Shown piece after piece: positions 40,935 to 49,368 of a stretch of DNA of 64,000 nucleotides (position 1 is its first letter; every line of letters begins with the position of its first letter). The stretch lies in contig NZ_CP044232.1 of assembly GCF_008727775.1 (NCBI RefSeq), positions 372,001-436,000 on the forward strand, in the 5' to 3' direction. The notes below the pieces were generated by a model. The model made no database searches. It had not been told where the DNA came from and worked only from the letters and a program-made list of their open reading frames with translations. A program made the position numbers and the translations under genes. The DNA is from Microbacterium lushaniae. Lineage in GTDB: Bacteria > Actinomycetota > Actinomycetes > Actinomycetales > Microbacteriaceae.

Positions 40935-41249
40935 CTACGCCGAGGGGGACTCGGGGGGCTCTGCCACGAGCATGAGGCCGCCCGACGAATTGGCGGAGTT
41001 GGCCAATTCCTCCATCCACGTGCGACTGAGCATCGCCGGCTCCGGGTCGTCGAAGACGAAGCGCAACGGGATGGACGGATGCAACCACACGGTGCTCCGC
41101 CCCGGTTCCTGACCGTCGCCGTGCGTCCAGGACAGCGTGAAGCTCTCCCCGCGTCGCAGCTTCGTCGCGATGACCACCTTCAGGTGAGCCAGTGCGCGAT
41201 CCTCGATCTCGATCGGGGTGGCGGAGTCGCCGTAGAAGATCGTTCCCAC
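40935..41249 (-). CDS. DUF7882-like protein, copy 1
   Basis: 104 residues. The sequence opens MGTIFYGDSATPIEIEDRAL and continues LKVVIATKLRRGESF, a pattern shared by short Microbacteriaceae proteins; I recall some databases naming them ATP-dependent DNA ligase, but no KxDG or other ligase motif is present. The middle holds WLHPSIPLRFVF and the end ANSANSSGGLML. The GTG start has a TATCGT -10 box six bases upstream. One of three paralogues within 1.1 kb; closest to the copy at 41709. Confidence 0.8.
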   Translation of the reverse strand: MGTIFYGDSATPIEIEDRALAHLKVVIATKLRRGESFTLSWTHGDGQEPGRSTVWLHPSIPLRFVFDDPEPAMLSRTWMEELANSANSSGGLMLVAEPPESPSA

Positions 41250-41255
41250 CCCACC

Positions 41256-41261
41256 ACGATA
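41256..41261 (-). promoter_or_regulatory. Leaderless -10 box of DUF7882 copy 1
   Basis: TATCGT on the minus strand, six bases before the GTG at 41249. Confidence 0.55.
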
Positions 41262-41356
41262 CGACTCGGCGCACCCGCGAAGGCGGGCTTGCATTCCGCC
41301 CTCGCCGCGCATAGCGAGGGTGAGGGGGTGCGTACGTCCCGCTCCTCGCGGGCGGC

Positions 41357-41362
41357 TAGGCT
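41357..41362 (+). promoter_or_regulatory. Leaderless -10 box of DUF7882 copy 2
   Basis: TAGGCT, six bases before the ATG at 41369. Confidence 0.55.
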
Positions 41363-41368
41363 CAGCGC

Positions 41369-41686
41369 ATGGGCAGATTCATCTACGACACGATGCCGAA
41401 CTCCGTCGACATCGACGATCGCACCCTCGCACACCTCCGCATCGTCGTGATGAACAAACTGCGCCGCTCTGAGTCGTTCATGTTCGACGTCGAGGTCGGC
41501 GACGGCAGCGGTCGGCGGAGCTTCTGGATGCACCCCGCCGTTCCGATCCAGTTCCACTTCTTCGGCAGCCGGAGCCCCCGCATCAACCGCGCGTGGGTCG
41601 AGGAGCTCATGCTGGTCGCGAGCGGCCCGAACGGTCTCTCGATCGTTCCCGAGCCGGCCGAGGACTCCTTCGTCGAAGAGGGCTGA
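41369..41686 (+). CDS. DUF7882-like protein, copy 2
   Basis: 105 residues, same layout as copies 1 and 3 but more divergent: MGRFIYDTMPNSVDIDDRTLAHLRIVVMNKLRR aligned with their openings, then WMHPAVPIQFHF and RAWVEELMLVA. It lies on the opposite strand between the other two. The conserved N-terminal strand plus the HLxxVxxxKLRRxES core probably forms a small alpha/beta domain. Function unknown. Confidence 0.8.
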   Translation: MGRFIYDTMPNSVDIDDRTLAHLRIVVMNKLRRSESFMFDVEVGDGSGRRSFWMHPAVPIQFHFFGSRSPRINRAWVEELMLVASGPNGLSIVPEPAEDSFVEEG

Positions 41687-41708
41687 CCGCCTGGCAGCGG
41701 CCGGGGCG

Positions 41709-42038
41709 TCAGGACGTCTCGGTGCGCTCGGCCCGCACTTCGAAGTGCTCGGCGACGAGCATGATGCCTCCGGAGGAGTTGGCCGAGTTCGCCAGTTCTT
41801 CCACCCACTGCCGGCTCAGTGTCGCCGGTTCCGGGTCGTCGAAGACGAAGCGCAGCGGAATCGAGGGATGCAGCCACAGGGTGCTGCGCCCGCGCGGCTG
41901 GTCGTCGGGGTGGCGCCATGACACCGTGAAGCTCTCGCCGCGTCGCAGCTTCGTCGCGATCACCACCTTCAGGTGCGCGAGTGCACGGTCCTCGATGTGG
42001 ACCGGAGCGCCGGAGCCGCCGTAGTAGATCGTGCCCAT
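41709..42038 (-). CDS. DUF7882-like protein, copy 3
   Basis: 109 residues, nearly identical in pattern to copy 1 (shared IEDRALAHLKVVIATKLRRGESF and WLHPSIPLRFVFDDPEPA segments), with a different acidic tail. The ATG at 42038 is supported by TAGGGT seven bases upstream. The strong similarity of copies 1 and 3, with the divergent copy 2 between them, suggests a recent duplication. Function unknown. Confidence 0.8.
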   Translation of the reverse strand: MGTIYYGGSGAPVHIEDRALAHLKVVIATKLRRGESFTVSWRHPDDQPRGRSTLWLHPSIPLRFVFDDPEPATLSRQWVEELANSANSSGGIMLVAEHFEVRAERTETS

Positions 42039-42045
42039 GCCGACC

Positions 42046-42051
42046 ACCCTA
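42046..42051 (-). promoter_or_regulatory. Leaderless -10 box of DUF7882 copy 3
   Basis: TAGGGT on the minus strand, seven bases before the ATG at 42038. Confidence 0.55.
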
Positions 42052-42155
42052 GCCGTCCGCCATGGCGCGCGGGATACGCCCGACGGGGGAGGCTGTCAAG
42101 GGGATGCGCGAGCGGCGTGCGGTTGCGAGGCTGGAGGCGTCGGAAGGAGATCACC

Positions 42156-42296
42156 GTGACCCCACGTCGGGAACCGGCCAAGCCGGACGATGAGGATGCC
42201 ACGCAGGGGACTCCACGCGTCGATGACGCGTTCGCGGGTTTGACACCCATCGACGTGGTGGAAGGCGAGTTGGTGCCGCGCGCACGGCGCCGGTAG
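42156..42296 (+). CDS. Small hypothetical protein (46 residues)
   Basis: A GTG start with GGAAGGAG directly upstream opens a 46-codon frame rich in Pro, Asp and Arg; DAFAGLTPIDVVEGELV is the only ordered-looking segment. A terminator hairpin follows the stop, which supports a real short transcript. No family recognised. Confidence 0.5.
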   Translation: MTPRREPAKPDDEDATQGTPRVDDAFAGLTPIDVVEGELVPRARRR

Positions 42297-42321
42297 CTGT
42301 CATCCCTCCCAGAAGTCGGAA

Positions 42322-42356
42322 CCGCGCCGCCCCGGTCATGGATCGAGGCGGCGCGG
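42322..42356. terminator. Bidirectional terminator hairpin
   Basis: CCGCGCCGCC (42322-42331) pairs perfectly with GGCGGCGCGG (42347-42356), loop 15 bases, between two convergent small genes. Confidence 0.55.
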
Positions 42357-42366
42357 GCGTGTGTGC

Positions 42367-42555
42367 TCAGAAGTGGTTCGGTCCGTCGGGCAGAGGGGTC
42401 GGCTCCGACGGCGACGGCGCGAGCGGCTCGTCGGGATAGGGCGCGAGCGGCTCGTCGGGGTGCGGGGCGAGAGGTTCGGCCGGAGGTGCGCCCGGCGGGG
42501 GGCCGGGGAGACCGGGGGAGACGGGGGCGTCGGGAGGCAGGGTCGGATCGCTCAT
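42367..42555 (-). CDS. Short Pro-rich repeat protein
   Basis: 62 residues, one quarter Pro or more, with three near-copies of DEPLAP (PAEPLAPH, PDEPLAPY, PDEPLAPS) near 25-48. The ATG follows AGGAGAG. Such sequence is disordered and could be an interaction tail; it has no signal peptide or membrane segment. Real expression is likely given the ribosome site and terminator, but function is unknown. Confidence 0.5.
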   Translation of the reverse strand: MSDPTLPPDAPVSPGLPGPPPGAPPAEPLAPHPDEPLAPYPDEPLAPSPSEPTPLPDGPNHF

Positions 42556-42603
42556 CCCGTCACTCTCCTGGACGCGCGCCGGCGACGCGACGGGTTGCCC
42601 GGT

Positions 42604-43800
42604 TCAGCCGGCGGGTGTAGCCGCCGATGCCCGCGCACCGGCCGCCGGATCTTCCAGCAGCGGCTCGAACACGGCCTCGGCGGCGCCGATGAGGAGGCGT
42701 TCGGCGGCCAGGGAGGCCACCCGCACGTCAAGTCCCTCCGCGCTGGCGGGCATGGCCTGGGCGGCGACGGCGCCGGTGAAGGCGGGCAGATCGAGTTCCG
42801 CGAGCGTGGCGAGGAACCCGCCGAGGACGATGACGGACGGGTTGAGCACGTTGACGGCGTTGGCGAGGGCTGTTGCCAGGATGCGGCGCTGACGTGCGGT
42901 CTCGGCCGTCACCGCAGCGGAGCCCGAATCCGCCAGCGCGGCCGCGAGCGCGGGCTCGTCGGCGGCGGTCATCCCGAGCACCTCCAGGAGGCGTGCGCGG
43001 CTGACTTCGTCCTCGAGCACCCCGCCCGGTGCCCGCCGGTCGCTGTCGGAGACGATCCCGGGGCGGTTCTGCCCGAATTCGCCGGCGTAGCCGCCGGCAC
43101 CGCCGACGGTCATCCCCTGCACGATGACGCCGCCGCCGATCCCGCTCGCACCGCCGTTGAGGTAGACGACGTCGTCGATGCCCCGCGCGGCCCCGAAACG
43201 GTGCTCGGCGAGGATGCCCAGGCTCGCGTCGTTGGCGACCACGACCGGCAGACCGGTGGCCTCGGCCATGAGGGTGCACAGCGGGACGTCGGTCCAGCCC
43301 AGGTGCGGCGCCGTGCGCACGACGCCGTCGGCGCCACGGACGAGACCGGGCACGGCCACGCCGATCCCGGCCACGGTCGCATCGGCCAGCTCCGCCGCCC
43401 GCCACCGGTCGACGTGCTCGCGTACGAGGCGTGCGGTCTCGTGCGGATCGAGCAGGTGATCCATCTCCAGGCGCACGCGGTGCGGGATGCCGCGGTCCAG
43501 TCGCACCACGGCGATCTCGAGGGCGTCGACCTCGGGGTTCACGGCGATCGCGACCACCCCGGGAGAGGTCGTCACCACGGGGGAGGGGCGCCCGACGCGT
43601 CGCTCGGGGCCGGGCGCGCTCTCGTGCACGAACCCCAGATCCACGAGTTCGCCGACGAGGTCGGCGATCGTGGACCGGTTGAGCCCCAGCTCGGCGGTGA
43701 GGGTCGCACGGGATGCCGCGCCGGCGACGTGCACGCGCCGCAGGATGCGTCCGAGGTTTCCGGCGCGCACCCCCTCGATCCCGGTCCGCGGCGTGGTCAT
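42604..43800 (-). CDS. xylR: ROK-family repressor XylR of the xylAB genes
   Basis: 398 residues. An N-terminal winged helix ([27 protein letters not shown] near 30-56) precedes a ROK sugar-kinase-like domain ([10 protein letters not shown], then [10 protein letters not shown] and [14 protein letters not shown]). The ROK zinc signature CxCGxxGCxE is missing: [11 protein letters not shown] leads straight into a Ser/Asp-rich stretch. Its divergent position to xylA/xylB indicates a xylose-responsive repressor. The TAGCCT -10 box six bases upstream of the ATG makes it leaderless. Confidence 0.88.
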   Translation of the reverse strand: MTTPRTGIEGVRAGNLGRILRRVHVAGAASRATLTAELGLNRSTIADLVGELVDLGFVHESAPGPERRVGRPSPVVTTSPGVVAIAVNPEVDALEIAVVRLDRGIPHRVRLEMDHLLDPHETARLVREHVDRWRAAELADATVAGIGVAVPGLVRGADGVVRTAPHLGWTDVPLCTLMAEATGLPVVVANDASLGILAEHRFGAARGIDDVVYLNGGASGIGGGVIVQGMTVGGAGGYAGEFGQNRPGIVSDSDRRAPGGVLEDEVSRARLLEVLGMTAADEPALAAALADSGSAAVTAETARQRRILATALANAVNVLNPSVIVLGGFLATLAELDLPAFTGAVAAQAMPASAEGLDVRVASLAAERLLIGAAEAVFEPLLEDPAAGARASAATPAG

Positions 43801-43806
43801 CGCCCC

Positions 43807-43812
43807 AGGCTA
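43807..43812 (-). promoter_or_regulatory. Leaderless -10 box of xylR
   Basis: TAGCCT on the minus strand, six bases before the ATG at 43800. Confidence 0.55.
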
Positions 43813-43837
43813 TCGAGCCGACGGCTTCACCCCCGAC

Positions 43838-43941
43838 ATTTGTTGCCGCCGCGGACGAACCCGCCGACCTCTGCCCATCGGAGAGCGGGGACGGTTGACC
43901 CGCGTCCGCCGGGTCGATAGGTTGTGTGTGGCAACATTTTT
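43838..43941 (+). promoter_or_regulatory. xylA promoter with candidate XylR sites
   Basis: TTGACC (43895-43900) and TAGGTT (43918-43923) are -35 and -10 boxes with exact 17-base spacing. GTTG-N7-CAAC (43921-43935) overlaps the -10 box and start site. GGCAACATTT (43930-43939) is mirrored by ATTTGTTGCC at 43838-43847 near xylR. Both are plausible XylR half-sites. Confidence 0.6.
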
Positions 43942-43963
43942 CGACGACGAAAGCGTGGCACTC

Positions 43964-45154
43964 ATGCCTACCCCCACTCCTGCGGACAAGTTCTCCTTCG
44001 GCCTCTGGACCATCGGCTACAACGGCAACGACCCCTTCGGCGGTCCCACCCGCCCTGCACTGGACGTGGTCCACGCGGTGGAGAAGCTCGCCGAGCTGGG
44101 CGCCTACGGGCTCACGTTCCACGACGACGACCTCTTCGCCTTCGGGTCCACGGACGCCGAGCGTCAGACGCAGATCGACCGCCTGAAGGGTGCGATGGCC
44201 GACACCGGCATCGTCGTGCCCATGGTGACGACCAACCTGTTCAGCGCCCCCGTGTTCAAGGACGGCGGGTTCACCTCGAACGACCGCGCGGTCCGCCGCT
44301 ACGCCCTGCGCAAGGTGTTCCGCCAGCTCGACCTGGGCGCCGAGCTCGGCGCGCAGACCTTCGTCATGTGGGGCGGGCGCGAAGGCGCCGAGTACGACTC
44401 CGCCAAGGACGTGCGGGCAGCCCTGGAGCGCTACCGCGAGGCCGTGAACCTGCTCGGCGACTACGTCACCGACAAGGGCTACGACATCCGTTTCGCCATC
44501 GAACCCAAGCCCAACGAGCCCCGCGGCGACATCCTGCTGCCCACGCTCGGTCACGCCATCGCGTTCATCGATTCCCTCGAGCGCCCCGAGCTGGTGGGCC
44601 TGAACCCCGAGGTGGGGCACGAGCAGATGGCGGGTCTGAACTTCGCCGCCGGCATCGCCCAGGCGCTGTACCACGGCAAGCTGTTCCACATCGACCTCAA
44701 CGGCCAGCGCGGCATCAAGTACGACCAGGATCTCGTCTTCGGCCACGGCGACCTGCACAACGCCTTCGCGCTGGTGGACCTGCTCGAAAACGGCGGCCCC
44801 GGCGGCGTCCCGGCCTACGACGGTCCCCGCCACTTCGACTACAAGCCCTCCCGCACCGAGGATGAGACGGGCGTGTGGGAGTCGGCCGCGGCCAACATGC
44901 GCACGTACCTGCTGCTGAAGGAGCGCGCCGCGGCCTTCCGCGCCGATCCCGAGGTGCAGGAGGCGCTGGCCGCCGCGCGCGTGGACGAGCTGTCGGTGCC
45001 GACGCTGAACGAGGGCGAGTCTTACGACGACTTCCTCGCCGACCGCTCCGCGTACGAGGACTTCGACCCGTCGGTGTACTTCGGCGGCAAGGGCTTCGGC
45101 TTCGTGCGGCTGCAGCAGCTGGCCACCGAGCACCTCATGGGTGCTCGCGGCTGA
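43964..45154 (+). CDS. xylA: Xylose isomerase
   Basis: 396 residues, the usual length for actinobacterial Xyl[15 protein letters not shown] opens the barrel, with TFHDDDL near 50-56 (catalytic His), the first metal site in [12 protein letters not shown] near 179-190, [13 protein letters not shown] and the FHIDLNGQ segment for the second metal. It converts D-xylose to D-xylulose (and glucose to fructose slowly) with Mg/Mn. The ATG at 43964 matches known XylA N-termini; a GTG three codons earlier is the alternative. xylB follows after a large hairpin. Confidence 0.95.
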   Translation: MPTPTPADKFSFGLWTIGYNGNDPFGGPTRPALDVVHAVEKLAELGAYGLTFHDDDLFAFGSTDAERQTQIDRLKGAMADTGIVVPMVTTNLFSAPVFKDGGFTSNDRAVRRYALRKVFRQLDLGAELGAQTFVMWGGREGAEYDSAKDVRAALERYREAVNLLGDYVTDKGYDIRFAIEPKPNEPRGDILLPTLGHAIAFIDSLERPELVGLNPEVGHEQMAGLNFAAGIAQALYHGKLFHIDLNGQRGIKYDQDLVFGHGDLHNAFALVDLLENGGPGGVPAYDGPRHFDYKPSRTEDETGVWESAAANMRTYLLLKERAAAFRADPEVQEALAAARVDELSVPTLNEGESYDDFLADRSAYEDFDPSVYFGGKGFGFVRLQQLATEHLMGARG

Positions 45155-45167
45155 CGCGATACCGGAT

Positions 45168-45232
45168 ACGTTGAGTGTCCGAGACACCGTTATCGGGCGC
45201 GCGCGCGTCCAGGTGTCTCGGGCACTGAACGT
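45168..45232. repeat. Long hairpin between xylA and xylB
   Basis: Two 21-base arms (45168-45188 and 45212-45232) with only two mismatches, around a 23-base loop containing GCGCGCGCG. Left arm core GTGTCCGAGACACC, right arm core GGTGTCTCGGGCAC. The right arm ends one base before the xylB ribosome site GGAGAGAG, so it could control xylB translation or protect xylA mRNA. Confidence 0.75.
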
Positions 45233-45253
45233 TGGAGAGAGAGCGAGCATCCG

Positions 45254-46663
45254 ATGGCGCTGGTAGCCGGGGTCGATTCGTCGACGCAGTCCTGCAAGGT
45301 CGTCATCCTCGACGCCGACTCCGGTCTCATCGTGCGGGAAGGCCGCGCGACGCATCCGGAGGGCACCGAGGTCGACCCCGAGTACTGGTGGCAGGCCCTC
45401 CAGACCGCGATCGCGGAGGCGGGGGGCTTCGACGACGTCGCGGCCGTCTCGATCGCCGGGCAGCAGCACGGCATGGTGGCCCTGGACGAGGGCGGGCGGG
45501 TCATCCGCCCGGCGCTGCTGTGGAACGACACGCGTTCGGCGCAGGCTGCCGCCGACCTGGTGGCCGAGGTGGGCGCGGAGGCCTACGCCGCACGCACGGG
45601 CGTCGTGCCGGTCGCCTCCTTCACCGCGAGCAAGCTGCGGTGGCTGCGGGATGCCGAGCCCGACAACGCCGCGCGGGTGGCGGCGGTGGCGCTGCCGCAC
45701 GACTGGCTGACGTGGCGCCTGCGCGGCTACGGCCCCGAGAACCCGCAGCTCGACGCGCTGACGACCGACCGTTCGGATGCGTCGGGAACGGCGTACTGGG
45801 GGGCGGAGGGGTACGACCGCGACCTGCTGACCACCGCGCTCGGCCATGACGCCGTCCTCCCGGTCGTGCTCGCGGCGGGGGAGAACGCCGGTACGACCCC
45901 CGGCGGGGTGCTCGTGGGCCCCGGCGCCGGCGACAACGCCGGTGCTGCGCTGGGGATGGATGCCGCGCCCGGCGACGTCGGGGTCTCCATCGGCACCTCC
46001 GGCACGGTCTTCGCCGTCACCGACCACCCCGTCGCCGACCCCACCGGCACGGTCGCCGGCTTCGCCGACGCCGCCGGCGGATATCTGCCGCTGGTGGCGA
46101 CGCTCAACGCCGCGCGCGTGCTGGACGCGACGGCCCGGCTGCTGGCCGTCTCCCACGACGAGCTGGCCGCCCTCGCGCTGGCTGCCGAGCCCGGCGCCGG
46201 CGGTGCGGTGCTCGTGCCGTGGTTCGAAGGTGAGCGCACCCCGAACCTGCCGCACGCGCGCGCGTCGCTGTCGGGGCTGTCGCTGGGCAACACCACGCGG
46301 GAGAACCTCGCGCGAGCCGCCATCGAGGGCATGCTCGCCGGCCTTGCCACTGGCCTGGACGCCATCCGCTCGCTCGGTGTGACGGCCGAGCGCGTGCTGC
46401 TGGTCGGCGGCGCCGCGCGCAGCCCCGCGGTGGCCGCGATCGCGGCGCAGGTGTTCGATGTGCCCGTGGCCGTTCCCGCGCCCGGGGAGTACGTCGCCCT
46501 CGGCGCCGCCCGCCAGGCGGCCTGGAGCCTCACCGGCACGCGGCCCTCCTGGCCCCTCGCGCTCGAGCGGGCCGCGGCATCCGACCCGCGTCCGGACGTG
46601 CGCGCCGCGTACGACGCCGTCGCCGCGCGGCGGGCCGAAGAAGCCGCATCGCCCTGGCGCTGA
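45254..46663 (+). CDS. xylB: Xylulokinase
   Basis: 469 residues of the FGGY kinase family. The ATP phosphate loop [12 protein letters not shown] lies near 6-17, [10 protein letters not shown] near 69-78 is the substrate region, with catalytic Asp later in [16 protein letters not shown], and the C-terminal [12 protein letters not shown] binds ATP. It phosphorylates D-xylulose to xylulose 5-phosphate for the pentose phosphate pathway. GGAGAGAG is the ribosome site. Convergent with the LacI gene 18 bases downstream. Confidence 0.94.
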   Translation: MALVAGVDSSTQSCKVVILDADSGLIVREGRATHPEGTEVDPEYWWQALQTAIAEAGGFDDVAAVSIAGQQHGMVALDEGGRVIRPALLWNDTRSAQAAADLVAEVGAEAYAARTGVVPVASFTASKLRWLRDAEPDNAARVAAVALPHDWLTWRLRGYGPENPQLDALTTDRSDASGTAYWGAEGYDRDLLTTALGHDAVLPVVLAAGENAGTTPGGVLVGPGAGDNAGAALGMDAAPGDVGVSIGTSGTVFAVTDHPVADPTGTVAGFADAAGGYLPLVATLNAARVLDATARLLAVSHDELAALALAAEPGAGGAVLVPWFEGERTPNLPHARASLSGLSLGNTTRENLARAAIEGMLAGLATGLDAIRSLGVTAERVLLVGGAARSPAVAAIAAQVFDVPVAVPAPGEYVALGAARQAAWSLTGTRPSWPLALERAAASDPRPDVRAAYDAVAARRAEEAASPWR

Positions 46664-46681
46664 CGCCCGACGGCGGTAAGG

Positions 46682-47713
46682 TCACACCTCGGCGATGGGG
46701 AAACCCGTCGACTCGCGCGCCACGACCGTGAAGGCGGGCTGGATCGTGCGCGGGGGCTGGCGCGGACCCTTCTCGGCGATGCGCTCGAGGAGCAGGTCGA
46801 CGGCGACCTCGGCGATGCGCTCCTTCCCCGCGTCCACGCTCGAGAGCGAGGGCACCGAGAATCGGGCCTCGTCGATGTTGTCGAACCCCAGGACGGCGAC
46901 GTCGCCGGGCACCGAGAGGCCTTCGCCCGCGAGCGCGCGCAGGGCGCCGAGCCCGAGCGTGTCGTTGAGGGCGAAGACGGCGTCGAAGGCCACGCCCTCG
47001 GCGATCATCGCGTGCACCGCCGCGGCGCCCGCCGCGCGCGACCAGTGCGCGCAGGGGCGCACCAGGGCGGGGTCGGCGGCCAGGCCCGCCGCCGACAGCG
47101 CCTCCTGATACCCGCGCAGACGCAGGCTCGCCGAGCTCGGCTCGGCCGGGTCGCCGTCGGTGCCGCCCAGCACCGCGATGCGACGGCGCCCGATGGCGAT
47201 GAGATGCTCGACGCCGGCCCGGGCGGCGGAGGTGTTGTGGATCGCGACGTGATCGGTGGGCCCGCCGAAGATGCGGTCGCCGAGGAGGACGAGCGGGTAC
47301 TGCACGTCCAGGAGTGCGGCGTCGGCCTGGCCGAGCTGCACGGGGCTGAGCAGCAGGCCGTCGGTGAAGCGCCGGCGACCGCCGGAGACGGCCAGCAGCT
47401 CGGCTTCGCGGTCGCCGTTGGTCTGCTCGACCACGACGCCCACCCCTCGCGCTTCGGCCGCGCGGATGATGAAGTCGGCCAACTCGGCGAAGTAGTTCTC
47501 GCGCAGCGCCGGCACGGCCAGGCCGATGATGCCGGTGCGTCCCGAGCGAAGGCCGCGCGCGGATGCGTTGGGGCGGTACGCGAGTTCGGCGATCGCCGCC
47601 TCCACGCGACTGCGGGTGCCCGGACGGACGTGGGGGTAGTCGTTGATGACGTTGGACACCGTCTTGATGGACACGCCCGCCACGCGCGCGACGTCATGCA
47701 TCGTCGGCCCCAT
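46682..47713 (-). CDS. LacI-family repressor of the arabinoxylan unit
   Basis: 343 residues. The LacI helix-turn-helix THDVARVAGVSIKTVSNVIND-type opening (here MHDVARVAGVS near 5-15) and the hinge helix are followed by the periplasmic-binding-like sugar domain. The ATG at 47713 has GAAGGGGG upstream; a GTG at 47734 with a TAGAGT -10 box eight bases before it is the alternative start. It is divergent from the sugar-uptake unit, whose promoter carries two palindromic operators. The likely inducer is a xylo- or arabino-oligosaccharide. Confidence 0.92.
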   Translation of the reverse strand: MGPTMHDVARVAGVSIKTVSNVINDYPHVRPGTRSRVEAAIAELAYRPNASARGLRSGRTGIIGLAVPALRENYFAELADFIIRAAEARGVGVVVEQTNGDREAELLAVSGGRRRFTDGLLLSPVQLGQADAALLDVQYPLVLLGDRIFGGPTDHVAIHNTSAARAGVEHLIAIGRRRIAVLGGTDGDPAEPSSASLRLRGYQEALSAAGLAADPALVRPCAHWSRAAGAAAVHAMIAEGVAFDAVFALNDTLGLGALRALAGEGLSVPGDVAVLGFDNIDEARFSVPSLSSVDAGKERIAEVAVDLLLERIAEKGPRQPPRTIQPAFTVVARESTGFPIAEV

Positions 47714-47812
47714 GGATCCCCCTTCCGGTGGCACGTGAACCCACTCTAGGGCTCGATGCCTCGCCTGAATCCTGCCAGGGGAGCGCGCCCGTCCGGTCGC
47801 GCCGTGGATTCC

Positions 47813-47870
47813 TTGACACTCGCGCGGGGCGACCCCTATCTTTTCTACAACGTTGCTCTACAACGTTGTA
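47813..47870 (+). promoter_or_regulatory. Promoter and twin LacI operators of the arabinoxylan unit
   Basis: TTGACA (47813-47818) and TATCTT (47837-47842) form a near-consensus promoter with an 18-base spacer. At and just after the start site lie TACAACGTTG (47846-47855) and the perfect palindrome TACAACGTTGTA (47859-47870), 13 bases centre to centre. Bound repressor would block initiation. Confidence 0.8.
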
Positions 47871-47947
47871 TAAGCGCTCGCCCGCCCCCCCGCTCCCGAG
47901 CGTGGTCCTGCATGACAACGAGGTCTCAGCATCCGAAAGGACACCCG

Positions 47948-49297
47948 GTGAAGACAAAGCCCGCATTCGCTGCCGCGGCGACGATCACGCTCGCCGCCGC
48001 TCTCGTCTCCTGCTCCGGCGGAGGCGCCAGTACCGGTGGGAACGACGCCACCAACTGCACCAACACGATCCCCAAGGAAGACCTGCCCGTCGTCACGATG
48101 TGGGCGTGGTACCCCAACATGGAACTCGTCGTCGACAACTTCAACGACCAGAACGACGAGGTCCAGGTGTGCTGGACGAACGTCGGTCAGGGCGGCGACG
48201 AGTACGACAAGTTCCAGACGGCCATCACGGCGGGCACCGGCGCCCCCGACGTCATCATGATCGAGGCCGATCGCATCCCGACCTTCCAGATCCAGGAAGC
48301 GATCGTGGACATCAGCGACTACGGCTACGAAGACGTCAAGGACGACTACAGCGAAGGCGCGTGGAAGGACGTCTCCGTCGGCGACGGCGTGTACGGCGCA
48401 CCGGTGGACGGCGGCCCGATGGGCATGATCTACCGCGCCGACATCTTCGAGCAGTACGGCATCACGCCGCCCACGACGTGGGAGGAGTACGAGGCGGCCG
48501 CGCAGACGGTGAAGGACGCCGGCGGTCCGCTGTTCGGCGATCTGGGAGCCAACGTCCCCGCGGTGTTCATGGCGCTGCAGTATCAGGCGGGCGCCCAGCC
48601 CTTCACCTACGACTCGGCGTCGCCGGAGACGATCGGCATCGACCTGAACGACGACGCGTCGAAGAAGGTGCTCGACTACTGGGCCGGCCTGGTCGAGAAG
48701 GGACTCGTCGGCACGCAGGATCAGTTCACGCCGGAGTACATCTCGGGCGTGATCGGCGGCGACTACGCCACGTACATCTCGGCGGCCTGGGCCCCGGGGT
48801 ACCTCACCGGCGCCGGCGTCGGGGAGGGCGACGACGCGGGCGTATGGAAGGTCGCGCCGCTGCCGCAGTGGGAGGGCGCGGATCCGGTGTCGGTGAACTG
48901 GGGCGGCTCCGCCTTCTCGGTGACGAGCCAGGCGGCCGACCCGGAGCTGGCGGCCAAGGTCGCCTTCGGCGTGTACGCCGACGACGCCTCGCTGCTGGAC
49001 GGCTGGCAGAACCAGGTGATCTTCCCGCTGAACCTCACGGCGCTGAACTCGCAGGAGTTCGTCGACTACGAGGTGCCGTTCTTCGGCGGGCAGCAGGCGA
49101 ACAAGGAGGTGTACGTGCCGGCGGCCAACGACTACGCCGGCATGACCTACACGCCGTTCGGCCAGTACTACTTCGACGCCTTCACCGAGCAGCTCGCCTC
49201 CATCAACGAGGGCTCGATCACGGGTTCGGAAGCCGCCGACCGGCTGCAGGACGATGTCGTCGGCTACGCCGAGGAGCAGGGCTTCACCGTCGAGTGA
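47948..49297 (+). CDS. Sugar ABC transporter substrate-binding lipoprotein
   Basis: 449 residues of the CUT1 (family 1) binding proteins. Lipoprotein signal with AALVSC, lipidated Cys22. The mature part binds oligosaccharide, with TMWAWYP near 50-56 and VSVNWGGSAFSVTS near 313-326. The GTG at 47948 follows GAAAGGA. First gene of a six-gene unit with two permeases, GH51, GH3 and an esterase; arabinoxylo-oligosaccharides are the likely cargo. A strong hairpin separates it from the permeases. Confidence 0.93.
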   Translation: MKTKPAFAAAATITLAAALVSCSGGGASTGGNDATNCTNTIPKEDLPVVTMWAWYPNMELVVDNFNDQNDEVQVCWTNVGQGGDEYDKFQTAITAGTGAPDVIMIEADRIPTFQIQEAIVDISDYGYEDVKDDYSEGAWKDVSVGDGVYGAPVDGGPMGMIYRADIFEQYGITPPTTWEEYEAAAQTVKDAGGPLFGDLGANVPAVFMALQYQAGAQPFTYDSASPETIGIDLNDDASKKVLDYWAGLVEKGLVGTQDQFTPEYISGVIGGDYATYISAAWAPGYLTGAGVGEGDDAGVWKVAPLPQWEGADPVSVNWGGSAFSVTSQAADPELAAKVAFGVYADDASLLDGWQNQVIFPLNLTALNSQEFVDYEVPFFGGQQANKEVYVPAANDYAGMTYTPFGQYYFDAFTEQLASINEGSITGSEAADRLQDDVVGYAEEQGFTVE

Positions 49298-49303
49298 TGC
49301 CGC

Positions 49304-49339
49304 CGCACGCGGGTCGGCCGCCGGGCCGGCCCGCGTGCG
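49304..49339 (+). terminator. Intercistronic hairpin after the binding-protein gene
   Basis: CGCACGCGGGTCGGCC (49304-49319) pairs with GGCCGGCCCGCGTGCG (49324-49339) at 15 of 16 positions plus one G-U, loop GCCG. It can end most transcripts or protect the binding-protein message, giving more of it than of the permeases. Confidence 0.7.
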
Positions 49340-49368
49340 CGGTGCATCCCTTCTCACCGGAGGTTTCC

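Noticed and set aside
40935..42038. ATP-dependent DNA ligases
   Set aside because: I recall relatives carrying this name, but the proteins are about 105 residues and lack the KxDG nucleotidyltransferase motif.
42728..46255. Open frame of 1175 codons on the minus strand
   Set aside because: It is antisense to xylA and most of xylB and out of frame with xylR. Composition is Arg/Gly/His-rich, as expected for the complement of high-GC genes, and no family is recognisable.
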